DNA of 64,000 nt from an uncultured Opitutia bacterium (GCA_903855995.1 CAIOAN010000012.1:310001-374000), one strand, 5' to 3'. Counted from the stretch's first letter, positions 1 through 10,000 are shown. Program-made: numbers and translations. Notes: generated by a model not told the origin, from the sequence alone.

Positions 1-340
1 ACATCACGCCCAGCGTGAGATGCTTTTCGCAGCAGTTGGTGTAACCTCGGCGGCAACTGTAACACTGTTGGCAATTGATATACGGCTCGACCGAACAGCG
101 GTCGCCGATTTTGACGTTCTGCACGCCCTCGCCAATGGCAATCACCTCGACACCCAGTTCGTGGCCGGGGATGCGCGGGTACGAATAGAAGGGCATTTTC
201 CCGAGATAGCCTCCGTAGTCGGTGCCGCAGATACCGATGCGGTGGACGCGCACGACCGCCTCGCCCGGGCCAGGAGCGGGCGGCTCCGGAATATCGATGC
301 GGACGAACTGCTGCGGCTGGTCGAGACGAATGGCTTTCAT
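1..340 (-). CDS. Zinc-dependent alcohol/polyol dehydrogenase, N-terminal part (cut by window edge)
   Basis: The first 113 residues of a medium-chain zinc dehydrogenase are visible; the rest lies beyond position 1. The GroES-like domain is clear: Cys38 in GICGTD and His60-Glu61 in PGHE are catalytic-zinc ligands, and C90-x2-C93-x2-C96-x7-C104 is the structural-zinc lobe. The NAD-binding half is not in the window. The gene starts 4 bases after the stop of the upstream aldo/keto reductase, so the two are probably co-transcribed. In an L-fucose-type oxidative pathway such an enzyme could oxidise a keto-deoxy acid intermediate, but sorbitol or threonine dehydrogenase-like roles are equally open. 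Family confident, substrate not. Confidence 0.85.
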   Translation of the reverse strand, partial: MKAIRLDQPQQFVRIDIPEPPAPGPGEAVVRVHRIGICGTDYGGYLGKMPFYSYPRIPGHELGVEVIAIGEGVQNVKIGDRCSVEPYINCQQCYSCRRGYTNCCEKHLTLGVM

Positions 341-344
341 CGGC

Positions 345-1277
345 TTAGTTGTTCTCCTTGAGGCCTTCCAGGTGCCCGAGGTTCTTCACCGGGGCGAAAA
401 TCTGGAGCACTTCCGTGAGCAGCTGGCGATCGACCGGCTCCTCGGCCCACTTGGCCCAGTTGCGGATGTTAGTGGGGTTCGCGCTACCCGAGACCGTCGT
501 GGTGATGTCTTCATGCATCAGCGAAAACTGCAGGGCGACCTTGGCGATATCGACGCCCTTGGAGGCGCAATGGGCGGCGGCGGCGCGGGCGGCGGCCTTG
601 ACGTTCTCGGGCTCCTTGAGCCAGGCGGGCAAAGGCGCGTTGGTGAGCAAGCGGGCGCTAAAAGGGCCGGCATTCATCACGCCGATGCCCTTGGCTTTCA
701 GATAGGGCACCGTCTCATCGGCAAAGCGGGTGTTCTGGAGCGTGTACTGGTTATAGCTCAGCACGCAGTCCACGTCGGTCTGGTCGCAGATGAATTTGAA
801 GATTTTCTGCGGGTAGCCGCTGAAACCGAGGGCGCGAATCTTGCCGGCCTGCTTGGCTTTGCGCAGCGCGGGAATCGTCTCGTCGACAATCTGCTGCATC
901 GGGACGAACTCGATATCGTGACAGAGGGCGATATCAAGGTGGTCCGTGCCGAGGCGGTGCAGGGAGACGTCGATACTTTCCGCGACGCGCCGGGCGCTGA
1001 AGTCGAAATGCGCGAGGTCGTAGCGGCCGAGTTTAGTGCATAACGTATAACTATCGCGCGGGACGCCGCGGAGGGCGACGCCCAGGAGTACTTCAGATAT
1101 GCCGCGGCCGTAGAAGGGCGAGGTGTCGATGAAGTTGAGGCCGCAGTCGAGGGCGACCTGGACGGACTTCAAGGCGTCGTCGAGGGCGACACTGCGGAAT
1201 TCCTGGCCGAGCGACGAGGCGCCGAAACTCAGGATGGGTAGATTGATCCCGGTCTTGCCGAGCGGACGCGTTTTCAT
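345..1277 (-). CDS. Aldo/keto reductase of the L-galactose/L-fucose dehydrogenase type
   Basis: A 310-residue NAD(P)-dependent TIM-barrel aldo/keto reductase. The catalytic tetrad is visible as Asp51 and Tyr56 (IDTSPFYG), Lys82 (CTKLGRY) and His120 (ALCHDIEF). The CHDIEF segment, the QIV-ET-PAL segment and the LSYNQYTLQ segment recall plant L-galactose dehydrogenase and bacterial D-threo-aldose 1-dehydrogenases. L-fucose is 6-deoxy-L-galactose, and the next upstream gene is a FucU-type mutarotase, so oxidation of L-fucose (or L-galactose) to its lactone is the best guess. It sits in the middle of a four-gene minus-strand operon. Substrate is inferred, not shown. Confidence 0.85.
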   Translation of the reverse strand: MKTRPLGKTGINLPILSFGASSLGQEFRSVALDDALKSVQVALDCGLNFIDTSPFYGRGISEVLLGVALRGVPRDSYTLCTKLGRYDLAHFDFSARRVAESIDVSLHRLGTDHLDIALCHDIEFVPMQQIVDETIPALRKAKQAGKIRALGFSGYPQKIFKFICDQTDVDCVLSYNQYTLQNTRFADETVPYLKAKGIGVMNAGPFSARLLTNAPLPAWLKEPENVKAAARAAAAHCASKGVDIAKVALQFSLMHEDITTTVSGSANPTNIRNWAKWAEEPVDRQLLTEVLQIFAPVKNLGHLEGLKENN

Positions 1278-1288
1278 GGTGCGAAAGT

Positions 1289-1735
1289 TTAGGCCGTGCG
1301 GCAGCCAACGGTGAGGAGCACGTTACCCCAGAGGGCTTGGTCGCCGGTCTGGATGGTGAGAATGTGGTCGGCGGATTCGACGGCCTTGTAGAAATCCCAC
1401 TTCAGCACGGGGTGCAGCTCGAGTTTGAGCCCGGCGGCTTTCACTTCCTGGCGGAACTCAGCCCAGACGGGTGGCTCCCCCTTCTGCGCGTAGGGATCGT
1501 CGGCCGGGATCCCCATCGTGTTGACGGCGTCAACTGGCACCGCGCTAAGCACCGCCCGGAGCACTTGGGCGACGGTCGGGATGCCGGGTGAGAGATTCAA
1601 TGAGACCAGTTCGGCGTTGGGGCCGCGCTTCGTCCAGGCAGGATAATTACCATCAGCGATGAGAATCACGGAGTGGTGGCCAGCACGGCCGAGCACTTCG
1701 TTGATCTTGGGATGAATGAGCTGGTGCTTGAGCAT
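1289..1735 (-). CDS. fucU: RbsD/FucU-family sugar mutarotase, probably L-fucose mutarotase
   Basis: A 148-residue protein of the RbsD/FucU fold, which interconverts alpha and beta anomers of a sugar. The N-terminal segment with His20-His21 and the IADGNYPA motif (Asp28) matches the family's catalytic region, and the C-terminal TIQTGD-LWGNVLL segment matches the family's closing strand. Length is normal for FucU. It lies 11 bases upstream of the L-galactose/fucose dehydrogenase-like gene and 4 bases after the isomerase gene, which supports a role in presenting the correct fucose anomer to the dehydrogenase. RbsD (ribose pyranase) activity cannot be excluded. Confidence 0.82.
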   Translation of the reverse strand: MLKHQLIHPKINEVLGRAGHHSVILIADGNYPAWTKRGPNAELVSLNLSPGIPTVAQVLRAVLSAVPVDAVNTMGIPADDPYAQKGEPPVWAEFRQEVKAAGLKLELHPVLKWDFYKAVESADHILTIQTGDQALWGNVLLTVGCRTA

Positions 1736-1739
1736 GGTC

Positions 1740-2558
1740 TTAGCGGGGTAAGTGTTGGCGGATCACCTTGATTGTCTGAGCGGCAGCGGCTTCGGGGTCG
1801 GGCAGCGGGAGGATTTCGCCGGAAAGATACCCCGCGAAGCCGAGGGACTGCAGGGCCGCGATGACAGGGGCGGCCTCCGTGTGGCCGAAGCCGATGGCCC
1901 GACGATTACTGTCGGCGAAATGGACATGGCCGACATGGCGGCCGCAGGCGCGCAAAGTCTCTGCATTGGAGATTTCCTCGATGTTCATGTGGAACAGGTC
2001 GCAGAGCAGCTTGACGTTATCCGTCTGCAGCGTCTCGAAGAACTTAGCCGCATCCAGCTGGCGGTTGAGCAGATTGGTTTCGTAGCGATTCAGGGCCTCG
2101 TAAAGGAGAGGCACGCCGTGCTGCTTGGCATGGGCGCCCAGGTCTTCCAGCGCTTCGGCGAGCCAGGTGAGCGCCTGCTCGCGGGTGACATCGCCTTCGG
2201 CCTTGCCCTGCATCGAGCCGATGATGGCCGGCGCCTTGAACTCGCCGCCGAGGTCGATAATGGCCCGGATGAATTCACGGGCCTGTCGGCGGATCTCCGG
2301 GTCGGCGTGCGTCAGGTGCCATTTATGGACAAGCCAGCCGCCGCCGGTGCCGAAGGCTGCCACGACGAGCCCATGCTTCTTCAGCAAGGTGTGGAGCGCG
2401 GGGCGATCGATCGAAGCCGCCGAAGGGGCAAAAATCTCGATCGCGTCAAACCCGAGCCTCGCGGCGGAGGTCGCGGCGGCGTCGAGTCCGTCCCAATAAA
2501 CGAACGGTCCGCCCTTAGCCTGGGCGACGAGTGAAACCGTGATCGCAGTTTTAATCAC
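1740..2558 (-). CDS. Sugar (phosphate) isomerase/epimerase, xylose-isomerase-like TIM barrel
   Basis: A 272-residue protein of the AP-endonuclease-2/xylose isomerase-like family. The four metal ligands expected in ketose 3-epimerases are recognisable: Glu154 (LLYEALNR), Asp187 (LLCDLFHM), His213 (GHVHFADSNR) and Glu248 (LSGEILPL). It is the first gene of the four-gene operon; about 60 bases separate its start from the predicted atp terminator. Within a deoxy-sugar pathway it could epimerise or isomerise a keto-sugar, but this family is too broad to assign a substrate. Hydroxypyruvate isomerase-like activity is an alternative. Confidence 0.8.
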   Translation of the reverse strand: MIKTAITVSLVAQAKGGPFVYWDGLDAAATSAARLGFDAIEIFAPSAASIDRPALHTLLKKHGLVVAAFGTGGGWLVHKWHLTHADPEIRRQAREFIRAIIDLGGEFKAPAIIGSMQGKAEGDVTREQALTWLAEALEDLGAHAKQHGVPLLYEALNRYETNLLNRQLDAAKFFETLQTDNVKLLCDLFHMNIEEISNAETLRACGRHVGHVHFADSNRRAIGFGHTEAAPVIAALQSLGFAGYLSGEILPLPDPEAAAAQTIKVIRQHLPR

Positions 2559-2610
2559 AAGGGAACTCTGTCCGCTCCGCGAGGAGGGGCAAGTTCCGCT
2601 TAAATGACTT

Positions 2611-2636
2611 TAAACGAAAAACGGCGAGTCGCCGCC
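2611..2636 (-). terminator. Rho-independent terminator of the atp operon
   Basis: Read on the minus strand, a CGGCG-ACT-CGCCG hairpin (2622-2634) is followed directly by TTTTTCGTTT. It lies about 15 bases after the atpC stop, so it fits the end of the atp transcript and insulates the sugar operon downstream. Confidence 0.7.
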
Positions 2637-2649
2637 GAGAAACGGCAAC

Positions 2650-3081
2650 TTACTCCGACAAGCCGGGCGAAGAGCGCCCCTTCACCAAGCGCTGCACGAG
2701 CGCGAAGCGGAGGATCTGCTCCATCTTGGCGATTTCGACGGGGTCGATATCCTTCTGTCCACGGGCGGCTTCCACCGCCTCACGAGCACGAGCCTCGGCG
2801 TTCTCGACCGACTTCAGGTCGATCTTGGCTTCGTCAATGGCCGCTTCGGTGACGACCGAAACCTTGTTCGCGACGACGCGAACGAAGCCCTGATCGATGG
2901 CGAGGCGGGTGACCTTGCCTTCGACCGTCACGATGATTTCGCCGGCGGCGACGATCGCGGTGATCGGAAGGTGGCCGGGCAGGATGCCGATGCTGCCCAT
3001 AGCGGTGGGCAGGGTCACGCTGTCCGCCGGGCCTTCGTAGGCGCGACGATCAGGAGTGACGATTTCGACCGTAAGGGACAT
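2650..3081 (-). CDS. atpC: F1Fo ATP synthase subunit epsilon
   Basis: A 143-residue epsilon subunit. The N-terminal beta-sandwich carries the family pattern IVTPDRRAYEG near residue 7 and GSIGILPGHLPI near residue 29; the C-terminal part is a charged helical hairpin. Epsilon links the rotor stalk to gamma and can inhibit ATP hydrolysis. It is the last gene of atpBEFHAGDC, 5 bases after atpD, and a terminator follows. The order is the standard bacterial one. Confidence 0.96.
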   Translation of the reverse strand: MSLTVEIVTPDRRAYEGPADSVTLPTAMGSIGILPGHLPITAIVAAGEIIVTVEGKVTRLAIDQGFVRVVANKVSVVTEAAIDEAKIDLKSVENAEARAREAVEAARGQKDIDPVEIAKMEQILRFALVQRLVKGRSSPGLSE

Positions 3082-3086
3082 GTGGC

Positions 3087-4547
<1,461 letters not shown>

Positions 4548-5426
4548 TTACTGGGCGGCGGCGCCGGCGGTGAGCTCCAGGATTTCCTGGGTGATCGCGG
4601 CCTGGCGGGCCTTATTATATTCCAGCGAAAGCGCGGCGGCGATTTTCTTGGCGTTATCCGTGGCGGCCTTCATGGCGACCATGCGGGCGCTGAATTCGGA
4701 AGCCTTGGCTTCGAGGACGGCCTGGTAGACCGCCTGTTTGAAGAAAAGCGCAGGCAGTTGATTAAGGATGTCGGCGGCCGACGGTTCGAAAATCATGTCA
4801 CGCGCGTCGGCGGCGGACTTTGGCTCGGGCAGGCCGAGTTTGGCGCGGAATTCGCGAGCCTGGTTGACGAGGCTGTCGGCCGGCAGGAGCTGCTGGACGC
4901 GGGGAGCCTGTACCATGGTGTTCTTAAAGTAGGCGAAGAGGACTTCGACCGTGTCGACCACTCCATCGCTGAAAGCCTTAAGGAGGTATTCGGCGGCCGG
5001 ACGGACTTCGTTGAAATTCGCGCGGTCGGTGACGGGGAAATCGGCGAGGACCTTGCGGCCGGAGCGGGCGAGCGCCTGTGCGCCCTTACGACCAATACAG
5101 ACAAACACCGCATCCTTCTGTTCAGCGGCGAGACGGACCAGGTTGCCGTTCAGCGCGCCGGCCATACCCTTATCGGGAGTGACGAGCAGAATACCGCGGA
5201 CCTTGACCTCGCGCTTGGTGAGCAACGGGTGCGTGAAATCGCCGACCTTGGACTGGGCGGTATCGAGAATCTCGCCGAGCAATTCGGCATAAGCGCGACC
5301 GGCACGGGCCGAATCCTGGGCGCGCTTCATCTTCGAAGACGCGACGAGCTGCATCGCCCGGGTGATCTGGCCGGTGCTCTTAACCGATTTAATTCGGTTA
5401 CGGATCTCGCGGAGTCCCTTAGGCAT
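4548..5426 (-). CDS. atpG: F1Fo ATP synthase subunit gamma
   Basis: A 292-residue gamma subunit, the central rotor shaft of F1. The N terminus MPKGLREIRNRIKSVKSTGQI and the following TRAMQLVASSKM are diagnostic, and the C-terminal helix contains YNKARQAAITQEILELTAGA, the conserved end of the family. It lies 36 bases after atpA and 33 bases before atpD. Nothing unusual is seen. Confidence 0.97.
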   Translation of the reverse strand: MPKGLREIRNRIKSVKSTGQITRAMQLVASSKMKRAQDSARAGRAYAELLGEILDTAQSKVGDFTHPLLTKREVKVRGILLVTPDKGMAGALNGNLVRLAAEQKDAVFVCIGRKGAQALARSGRKVLADFPVTDRANFNEVRPAAEYLLKAFSDGVVDTVEVLFAYFKNTMVQAPRVQQLLPADSLVNQAREFRAKLGLPEPKSAADARDMIFEPSAADILNQLPALFFKQAVYQAVLEAKASEFSARMVAMKAATDNAKKIAAALSLEYNKARQAAITQEILELTAGAAAQ

Positions 5427-5462
5427 GAAACGTGTCGGTTAGGAAGTGAGGTGAGAAACGGC

Positions 5463-6989
5463 TCAGGCCTTGAAGCTACGGCGCCAGGTCTCGCAGGCGG
5501 ACCGGAGTTCGGCTTCGCCGTCCTTCTCGATTTTGTTGCCCTGGCGAATCTTGGTGAGAATGGCAGGCTTGGCGGTCTCGAGGTGCGTCTGAAGCGAAGC
5601 GGCGGCGGACTGGACGGACTTGACCGGCATGTCGTTGAAGAAGCCGTTCTGCATGGCCCAGATAATGCCGCACTGGATTTCCGCCGACTTAGGAGCGGTC
5701 GGAGGCTGCTTGAAGAGTTCCACGAAACGGTCGCCCTTATCGAGGATGCCCTTGGTCTGCGCATCGAGGTCGGAGCCGAACTGCGCGAAGGCCGCGAGTT
5801 CGCGGTAATTGGCGAGCTCGCCCTTCACCTTACCGGCGACCTGCTTAAAGGCCTTAATCTGCGCGGCGGAACCGACGCGCGAAACGGAGAGACCGACGGA
5901 GACGGCGGGGCGGATACCCTGATTGAAGAGGTCGGTCTGGAGGAACACCTGACCGTCGGTGATCGAGATCACGTTGGTCGGGATGTATGCGGACACGTCG
6001 CCGGCCTGCGTCTCGATGATCGGCAGAGCAGTGAGCGAGCCCTTGCCGGCCAGACGGGCGGAGCGCTCGAGGAGGCGGGAGTGAAGGTAGAAGACGTCGC
6101 CTGGGTAGGCTTCGCGGCCAGAGGGGCGCTTCAGGATCAGCGAGATCTGGCGATACGCGGCGGCGTGCTTCGAGAGATCGTCATAGACGATAAGCGCGTC
6201 CTGACCGTTTTCCATGAACCACTCGCCGATGGCGGTGCCGGAGAAAGGAGCGAAGACCTGATTGGCGGCGTTGTCGGCGGCGGAAGCGGCGACGACCACG
6301 GTGAATTCCATGGCGCCAGCCTTTTCTAGGGTGCCGATCGTGCGGGCGATGGAGGAGTTCTTCGTGCCGATGGCGACGTAGATGGAGAATACCGGACGGA
6401 AGTTGGCGTCGCCCGAGGCGAGACCGACGCGGTTGGCGTTGGCCTGATTGATGATCGTGTCGATCGCAATGGTGGTCTTGCCTGTGGCGCGGTCACCGAT
6501 GATCAATTCGCGCTGTCCGCGGCCAATCGGGATCATGGCGTCGATAGCCATGATGCCCGTCTGCATCGGCTGGTCGACGGACTTGCGGGGGATGATGCCC
6601 GGGGCGATCTTTTCGACCGGGTAGCGTTCGCTGGAGACGATGGGTCCCTTGCCGTCGAGCGGGTTGCCGAGGGCATCGACGACGCGACCGAGCAGGCCTT
6701 TGCCGACCGGGATGGAGAGAAGGCGACCAGTGGTCTTGGCTTCCATGCCTTCCTTCAGCTTGGAGATGTCACCCATGATGACGCAGCCGACGGTGTCTTC
6801 GGCGAGATTGAGGGCGACGCCCTGCAGGCCTCCGGGGAGTTCAATCATCTCGTTCATCATGACGCCGGAGAGGCCGTCGATGGAGGCGACACCGTCCGCG
6901 AGGGAAACGATGGTGCCGACGTTGGATTTGCCGGCGCGGGTATCAAGGCCGGCGATGGCTTTCTGGATCTGGTCGATCGCGTTGCTCAT
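5463..6989 (-). CDS. atpA: F1Fo ATP synthase subunit alpha
   Basis: A 508-residue alpha subunit. The non-catalytic nucleotide site P-loop GDRATGKT is at residues 165-172. [15 protein letters not shown] precedes it, and the [15 protein letters not shown] segment contains the arginine that completes the beta catalytic site. Length and order are standard. It lies 36 bases after atpH. Confidence 0.98.
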   Translation of the reverse strand: MSNAIDQIQKAIAGLDTRAGKSNVGTIVSLADGVASIDGLSGVMMNEMIELPGGLQGVALNLAEDTVGCVIMGDISKLKEGMEAKTTGRLLSIPVGKGLLGRVVDALGNPLDGKGPIVSSERYPVEKIAPGIIPRKSVDQPMQTGIMAIDAMIPIGRGQRELIIGDRATGKTTIAIDTIINQANANRVGLASGDANFRPVFSIYVAIGTKNSSIARTIGTLEKAGAMEFTVVVAASAADNAANQVFAPFSGTAIGEWFMENGQDALIVYDDLSKHAAAYRQISLILKRPSGREAYPGDVFYLHSRLLERSARLAGKGSLTALPIIETQAGDVSAYIPTNVISITDGQVFLQTDLFNQGIRPAVSVGLSVSRVGSAAQIKAFKQVAGKVKGELANYRELAAFAQFGSDLDAQTKGILDKGDRFVELFKQPPTAPKSAEIQCGIIWAMQNGFFNDMPVKSVQSAAASLQTHLETAKPAILTKIRQGNKIEKDGEAELRSACETWRRSFKA

Positions 6990-7025
6990 TGTATTTAGTA
7001 AATCGGGTTAAGGTTGGGGAGGAGT

Positions 7026-7421
7026 TCAGGAAAGAGACTTGGCGAGGTTGGCCAGGCGGAGCGAGGCCGTGAGATCGGTGACATCGTCACCCACGCGCAC
7101 GCGGAAACCGCCGAGCAACGCATCGTTGCGGCGGGCGACCGGGCGGACGGTGCGACCGAGCACCTTGGAGAAATGGGCGGCAATCGCGTCGGCTTCGGCA
7201 ACGGCGAGCGGACCGGCGTGTTCGATGCGGGCTTCGCCACGGGCGAGCTCGCGACGGACGTTGGCGAGGTAGGCGCGCAAGAGCGGGCGCAGCTGGTGCG
7301 CCGGACGAGATTTCGTCAGCGCGGCGAGCACGGCGCCGACAAGATCGGCGGAAACCGCTCCGCCCTCTAAAGAGAGAGCGAGGAGGCGCTTAGCTTCGGC
7401 TCGGACGGTGGCGGCAGACAT
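7026..7421 (-). CDS. atpH: F1Fo ATP synthase subunit delta, shortened
   Basis: A 131-residue delta (OSCP) subunit, placed as expected between atpF and atpA. The C-terminal half is recognisable: LLGGFRVRVGDDVTDLTASLRLANLAKSL matches, in outline, the GG-hydrophobic-D-S-RL-L pattern that binds the b-subunit stalk. Typical delta subunits have about 175-180 residues, so about 45 are missing, mostly from the N-terminal six-helix bundle that clamps onto alpha subunits. The reading frame is intact and begins 9 bases after atpF, with no sign of a frameshift upstream. Either a compact lineage-specific form or a diverged N-domain. Confidence 0.85.
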   Translation of the reverse strand: MSAATVRAEAKRLLALSLEGGAVSADLVGAVLAALTKSRPAHQLRPLLRAYLANVRRELARGEARIEHAGPLAVAEADAIAAHFSKVLGRTVRPVARRNDALLGGFRVRVGDDVTDLTASLRLANLAKSLS

Positions 7422-7430
7422 CGGAAAGGA

Positions 7431-8027
7431 TTAGCGGGCGAGCTGCTTGACGGCGGCCTCGTTGAGGCGGCCGCGCTGGGCGTCGTCGAGATTCTGTTCA
7501 AGCACCTTGGCGGCGGTCTCGACCACGAGGCGGGAAACTTCGCCGCGGACTTCGTTCATCATCTTCACGCGGTCGGCTTCAATCGCGGCCTTCGCCTTGG
7601 CGATGACATCAGTCTGCGCTGCCTGGGCTTCGGCCTTGGCAGCTTCGACGGCCTGCTTGGCGGAGTTACGGGCGTCCGCGAGAATCTTGGCGGCTTCGTC
7701 GGAAGCGGCGACCAACTTGGCTTCCGCGGTCTTCTGCGCGGCGGCGAGCTGGGCCTCGGCTGCGGAGCGGTCCTTTTGGAGCTGCTCAGCCTGGTGGATG
7801 CGTTCCTCGAGCTGGCCGAGCGCCGGCTTGATGGCGAACTTGTAGAGAACGACGGCGAGGATGGTAAAATTGACGACCTGGACGAGGAGGTGCGGTCCAT
7901 CGACGCCGAAGCTGCCGAAGAGCTTGATGATATCGCCGAGGGGGCCGGAGGATTCGGCGGCGGCTGAAGCGGCGTGCGCGGCTTCGTGCGCGGGTTCGGC
8001 GGCGAGGAGGGCGGAGAGGAAGGTCAT
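7431..8027 (-). CDS. atpF: F1Fo ATP synthase subunit b
   Basis: A 198-residue b subunit, the peripheral stator stalk. A single membrane segment (around residues 47-67, LLVQVVNFTILAVVLYKFAI) is followed by a long alanine/glutamate/lysine-rich coiled coil. The first 40 residues are an Ala-rich extension that may be a cleaved or periplasmic segment. It is separated from atpE by an 84-base gap holding a strong hairpin. Confidence 0.95.
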   Translation of the reverse strand: MTFLSALLAAEPAHEAAHAASAAAESSGPLGDIIKLFGSFGVDGPHLLVQVVNFTILAVVLYKFAIKPALGQLEERIHQAEQLQKDRSAAEAQLAAAQKTAEAKLVAASDEAAKILADARNSAKQAVEAAKAEAQAAQTDVIAKAKAAIEADRVKMMNEVRGEVSRLVVETAAKVLEQNLDDAQRGRLNEAAVKQLAR

Positions 8028-8074
8028 GGTGAGGACTTTGAAATAGATGTGGGTTTCAGCGCTGGGAAAGAGAA

Positions 8075-8103
8075 GTGGCGGGCCCCTCGCGGGGCCTCGC
8101 CAC
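8075..8103 (-). promoter_or_regulatory. Strong hairpin between atpE and atpF
   Basis: GTGGCG-GGCCCC (8075-8086) pairs with GGGGCC-T-CGCCAC (8091-8103), leaving a 4-base TCGC loop and one bulged T. No T-run follows on the minus strand, so it is more likely an mRNA-stabilising or attenuating element that keeps atpE expression above that of atpF, in line with the many c subunits needed per enzyme. Confidence 0.6.
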
Positions 8104-8111
8104 GTGACCGG

Positions 8112-8315
8112 TTACTTCGCGAGGAAGATCGCGTAGAACGCGACGGCTTCGGCGAGAGCCATGCCCAGGATGGACTGGACGAGGATCTTACCGGAAGCAT
8201 CCGGATTGCGACCCACGGATTCGACGGCCTTGGCGCCAACGAGACCCACGCCGATAGCGGCAGCGAGACAGCCGGCAGCGGCAGGGAGGGAACCAGTGAT
8301 TTCAGCGATGATCAT
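8112..8315 (-). CDS. atpE: F1Fo ATP synthase subunit c
   Basis: A 67-residue two-helix proteolipid, slightly shorter than the usual 75-90. Helix 1 contains GVGLVGAKAVESVGRNP, the conserved loop, and helix 2 carries the ion-binding carboxylate Glu56 in ALAEAVAFY. The position equivalent to the sodium-ligand Gln of helix 1 is Val and the residue after Glu56 is Ala rather than Ser/Thr, so a proton-translocating ring is likely. The gene is flanked on both sides by intergenic hairpins. Confidence 0.96.
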   Translation of the reverse strand: MIIAEITGSLPAAAGCLAAAIGVGLVGAKAVESVGRNPDASGKILVQSILGMALAEAVAFYAIFLAK

Positions 8316-8348
8316 GTTGTTTTATGTTTTGGTTTTTCTCAACGCGCC

Positions 8349-8365
8349 GCCGGGGGACTCCCGGC
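8349..8365 (-). promoter_or_regulatory. Hairpin upstream of atpE
   Basis: GCCGGG (8349-8354) and CCCGGC (8360-8365) form a 6-bp stem with a 5-base loop, in the 78-base atpB-atpE gap. On the minus strand it is followed by an A-rich, unstructured leader directly before the atpE start, a layout reminiscent of a translational enhancer. Confidence 0.45.
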
Positions 8366-8393
8366 ATGTCGCACGCCTTGAAAGCGAAAGGGA

Positions 8394-9242
8394 TCAATGG
8401 GCGTGCTCGTCGTCGTGGCCGCCTTCGTGGTTACAGATGAGGCCGATATAGACGGCAGAGAGGAGCGTGAAGACGAAGGCCTGAATGAGCCCCACGAGGA
8501 CTTCGAGCAATCCGGCGACGGCGGGGACGACGAACCTAGCGATGTTGCCGAGTGCGTGGATCAGGTTTTCGCCGCCGAAGACGTTCCCATAGAGTCGAAA
8601 CGAAAGGGAGATGAGGCGGAAGGCGATGGAGACGACTTCGATGCCGCCGACGCCGAGGAAGATGAAGCTCAGCATGAGCCACATCGGGAAGCTGAGCTCC
8701 TTCTTATCCGCCTTGTTACCGAAGAGGTCGAAAATCAGCACCTTGAAGCCCGCATAGCGCAGCACGAAATAGGTCCAGGCGACGAACGAGATGATCGACA
8801 GCGCGAGGGTGGTGTTAAGGTCGGAAGTCGCCGGCCGAATGGCGTCGAGCCAGTGACCATGCGCATTGTACTTGATGGTGCCGACTCCAGGAAGCAGGCC
8901 GCTCCAATTCATCAAGAGGATGAAGATGAAGAAGCCACAGAGGGTCGGGAATACCTTGCCGATCATGCTCTTACCGACGATCGGCTCGAGAGCATCACGC
9001 AGTCCGGAAGCCATGCTTTCCACCAACGCCTGTCCCTTGCTGGGGATGATTTTCGGGGTGCCGACCAGCACGCGGATCGCGATGATGATGACGGCGGCCA
9101 GAATCCAGGTGGTCAGGATGGAGTTGGAGACCGGGATGGTGACCGTGAAGCTGGTAAGGTCGGTGGCCTTCGGATTGACGCCTTCTTCGTTCGCGAGAGC
9201 GAAGGCTGGGGCAAAGAGACTGAGGAGGAAAAGAGGGCGCAT
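8394..9242 (-). CDS. atpB: F1Fo ATP synthase subunit a
   Basis: A 282-residue integral-membrane a subunit, forming the proton half-channels. It starts with a signal-peptide-like segment (residues 1-17) seen in several phyla. The essential arginine is Arg216 in SLSFRLYGNVFGGE, and the C-terminal helix region carries QAFVFTLLSAVYIG. A His/Asp-rich tail (NHEGGHDDEHAH) ends the protein. It is the first recognisable gene of the operon; no atpI or atpZ gene precedes it. Confidence 0.97.
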   Translation of the reverse strand: MRPLFLLSLFAPAFALANEEGVNPKATDLTSFTVTIPVSNSILTTWILAAVIIIAIRVLVGTPKIIPSKGQALVESMASGLRDALEPIVGKSMIGKVFPTLCGFFIFILLMNWSGLLPGVGTIKYNAHGHWLDAIRPATSDLNTTLALSIISFVAWTYFVLRYAGFKVLIFDLFGNKADKKELSFPMWLMLSFIFLGVGGIEVVSIAFRLISLSFRLYGNVFGGENLIHALGNIARFVVPAVAGLLEVLVGLIQAFVFTLLSAVYIGLICNHEGGHDDEHAH

Positions 9243-9364
9243 TTAGACGCGGGAAAGGATTGGTGAACGATTCCCAGCAGGATGGTCAACCCTGCGAGCA
9301 CCCCCATGCCCAGAGTAAGGGTCAATAGGCCCCCCTATTAGGTAAACTAATCCCAGTAACCCGA

Positions 9365-10000
9365 TTACGGAGAGAGGCGCACGATGTCCCAAACGCCCTT
9401 ATTCGGGGTGTAATGGAAGCGGTCGTGGAGCCGATTGGTGCGCCCCTGCCAGAATTCGAAGCTGGTCGGGACCAGACGGTACCCGCCCCAATGGGGGGGC
9501 TTCGGGACCTGGCCCTCCGGGTACTTGGCTTTGAGTTCCGCCAATCGCGCCTCTAGGACCCCGCGATCGGCGATAATATCGCTCTGGTCGGAGGCTAAAG
9601 CCCCCAGCTGACTGCCGTAGGGTCGGCGCGCAAAATAGGTCAAAGACTCTTCCTCGGAAGTCTTTATCAATGAACCTGTTATGTGAATCTGTCGCTCCAG
9701 GGAAAACCACGGGAAAAGGAGGGTGGCCCGGGGGTTCACGGCGATTTCCTCCCCCTTCTTACTGTCGTAGTTAGTAAAGAAGGAGAACCCGCGCTCGTCG
9801 GCAGCCTTGAGCAGGACGGTCCGGGAAGAGGGAAAGCCATCCAGCCCGAGGGTCGAGAGGACCATGGCGTTGGGCTCGATCACCCCGGCGGTCTTGGCCT
9901 GCTCGAACCACGCCTTGAATTGGGCCAACGGCTGATCGAGCAGCTCATGACGGTCAATGCCGTGCGCCGCGTACTCTTTACGGAATTCCGAAAGGTCCAT
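9365..10000 (-). CDS. pdxH: Pyridoxamine 5'-phosphate oxidase
   Basis: A 211-residue FMN enzyme making pyridoxal 5'-phosphate from PNP or PMP. The full family pattern is present: the AMVLSTLGLDGFPSSRTVLLK strand pair near the N terminus, FFTNYDSKKGEEI for FMN phosphate, QIHITGS, the SRRPxGSQ-like YFARRPYGSQLGA, and the terminal WQGRTNRLHDRF with a C-terminal RLSP. Length is typical. It is transcribed toward atpB with a 122-base gap and may share a transcript with the atp operon. Confidence 0.96.
   Translation of the reverse strand: MDLSEFRKEYAAHGIDRHELLDQPLAQFKAWFEQAKTAGVIEPNAMVLSTLGLDGFPSSRTVLLKAADERGFSFFTNYDSKKGEEIAVNPRATLLFPWFSLERQIHITGSLIKTSEEESLTYFARRPYGSQLGALASDQSDIIADRGVLEARLAELKAKYPEGQVPKPPHWGGYRLVPTSFEFWQGRTNRLHDRFHYTPNKGVWDIVRLSP

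Noticed and set aside
9246-9364. Possible atpI/atpZ remnant between pdxH and atpB
   Set aside because: Two short hydrophobic stretches occur in different frames, but there is no intact frame with a start and a stop before atpB and no family motif.
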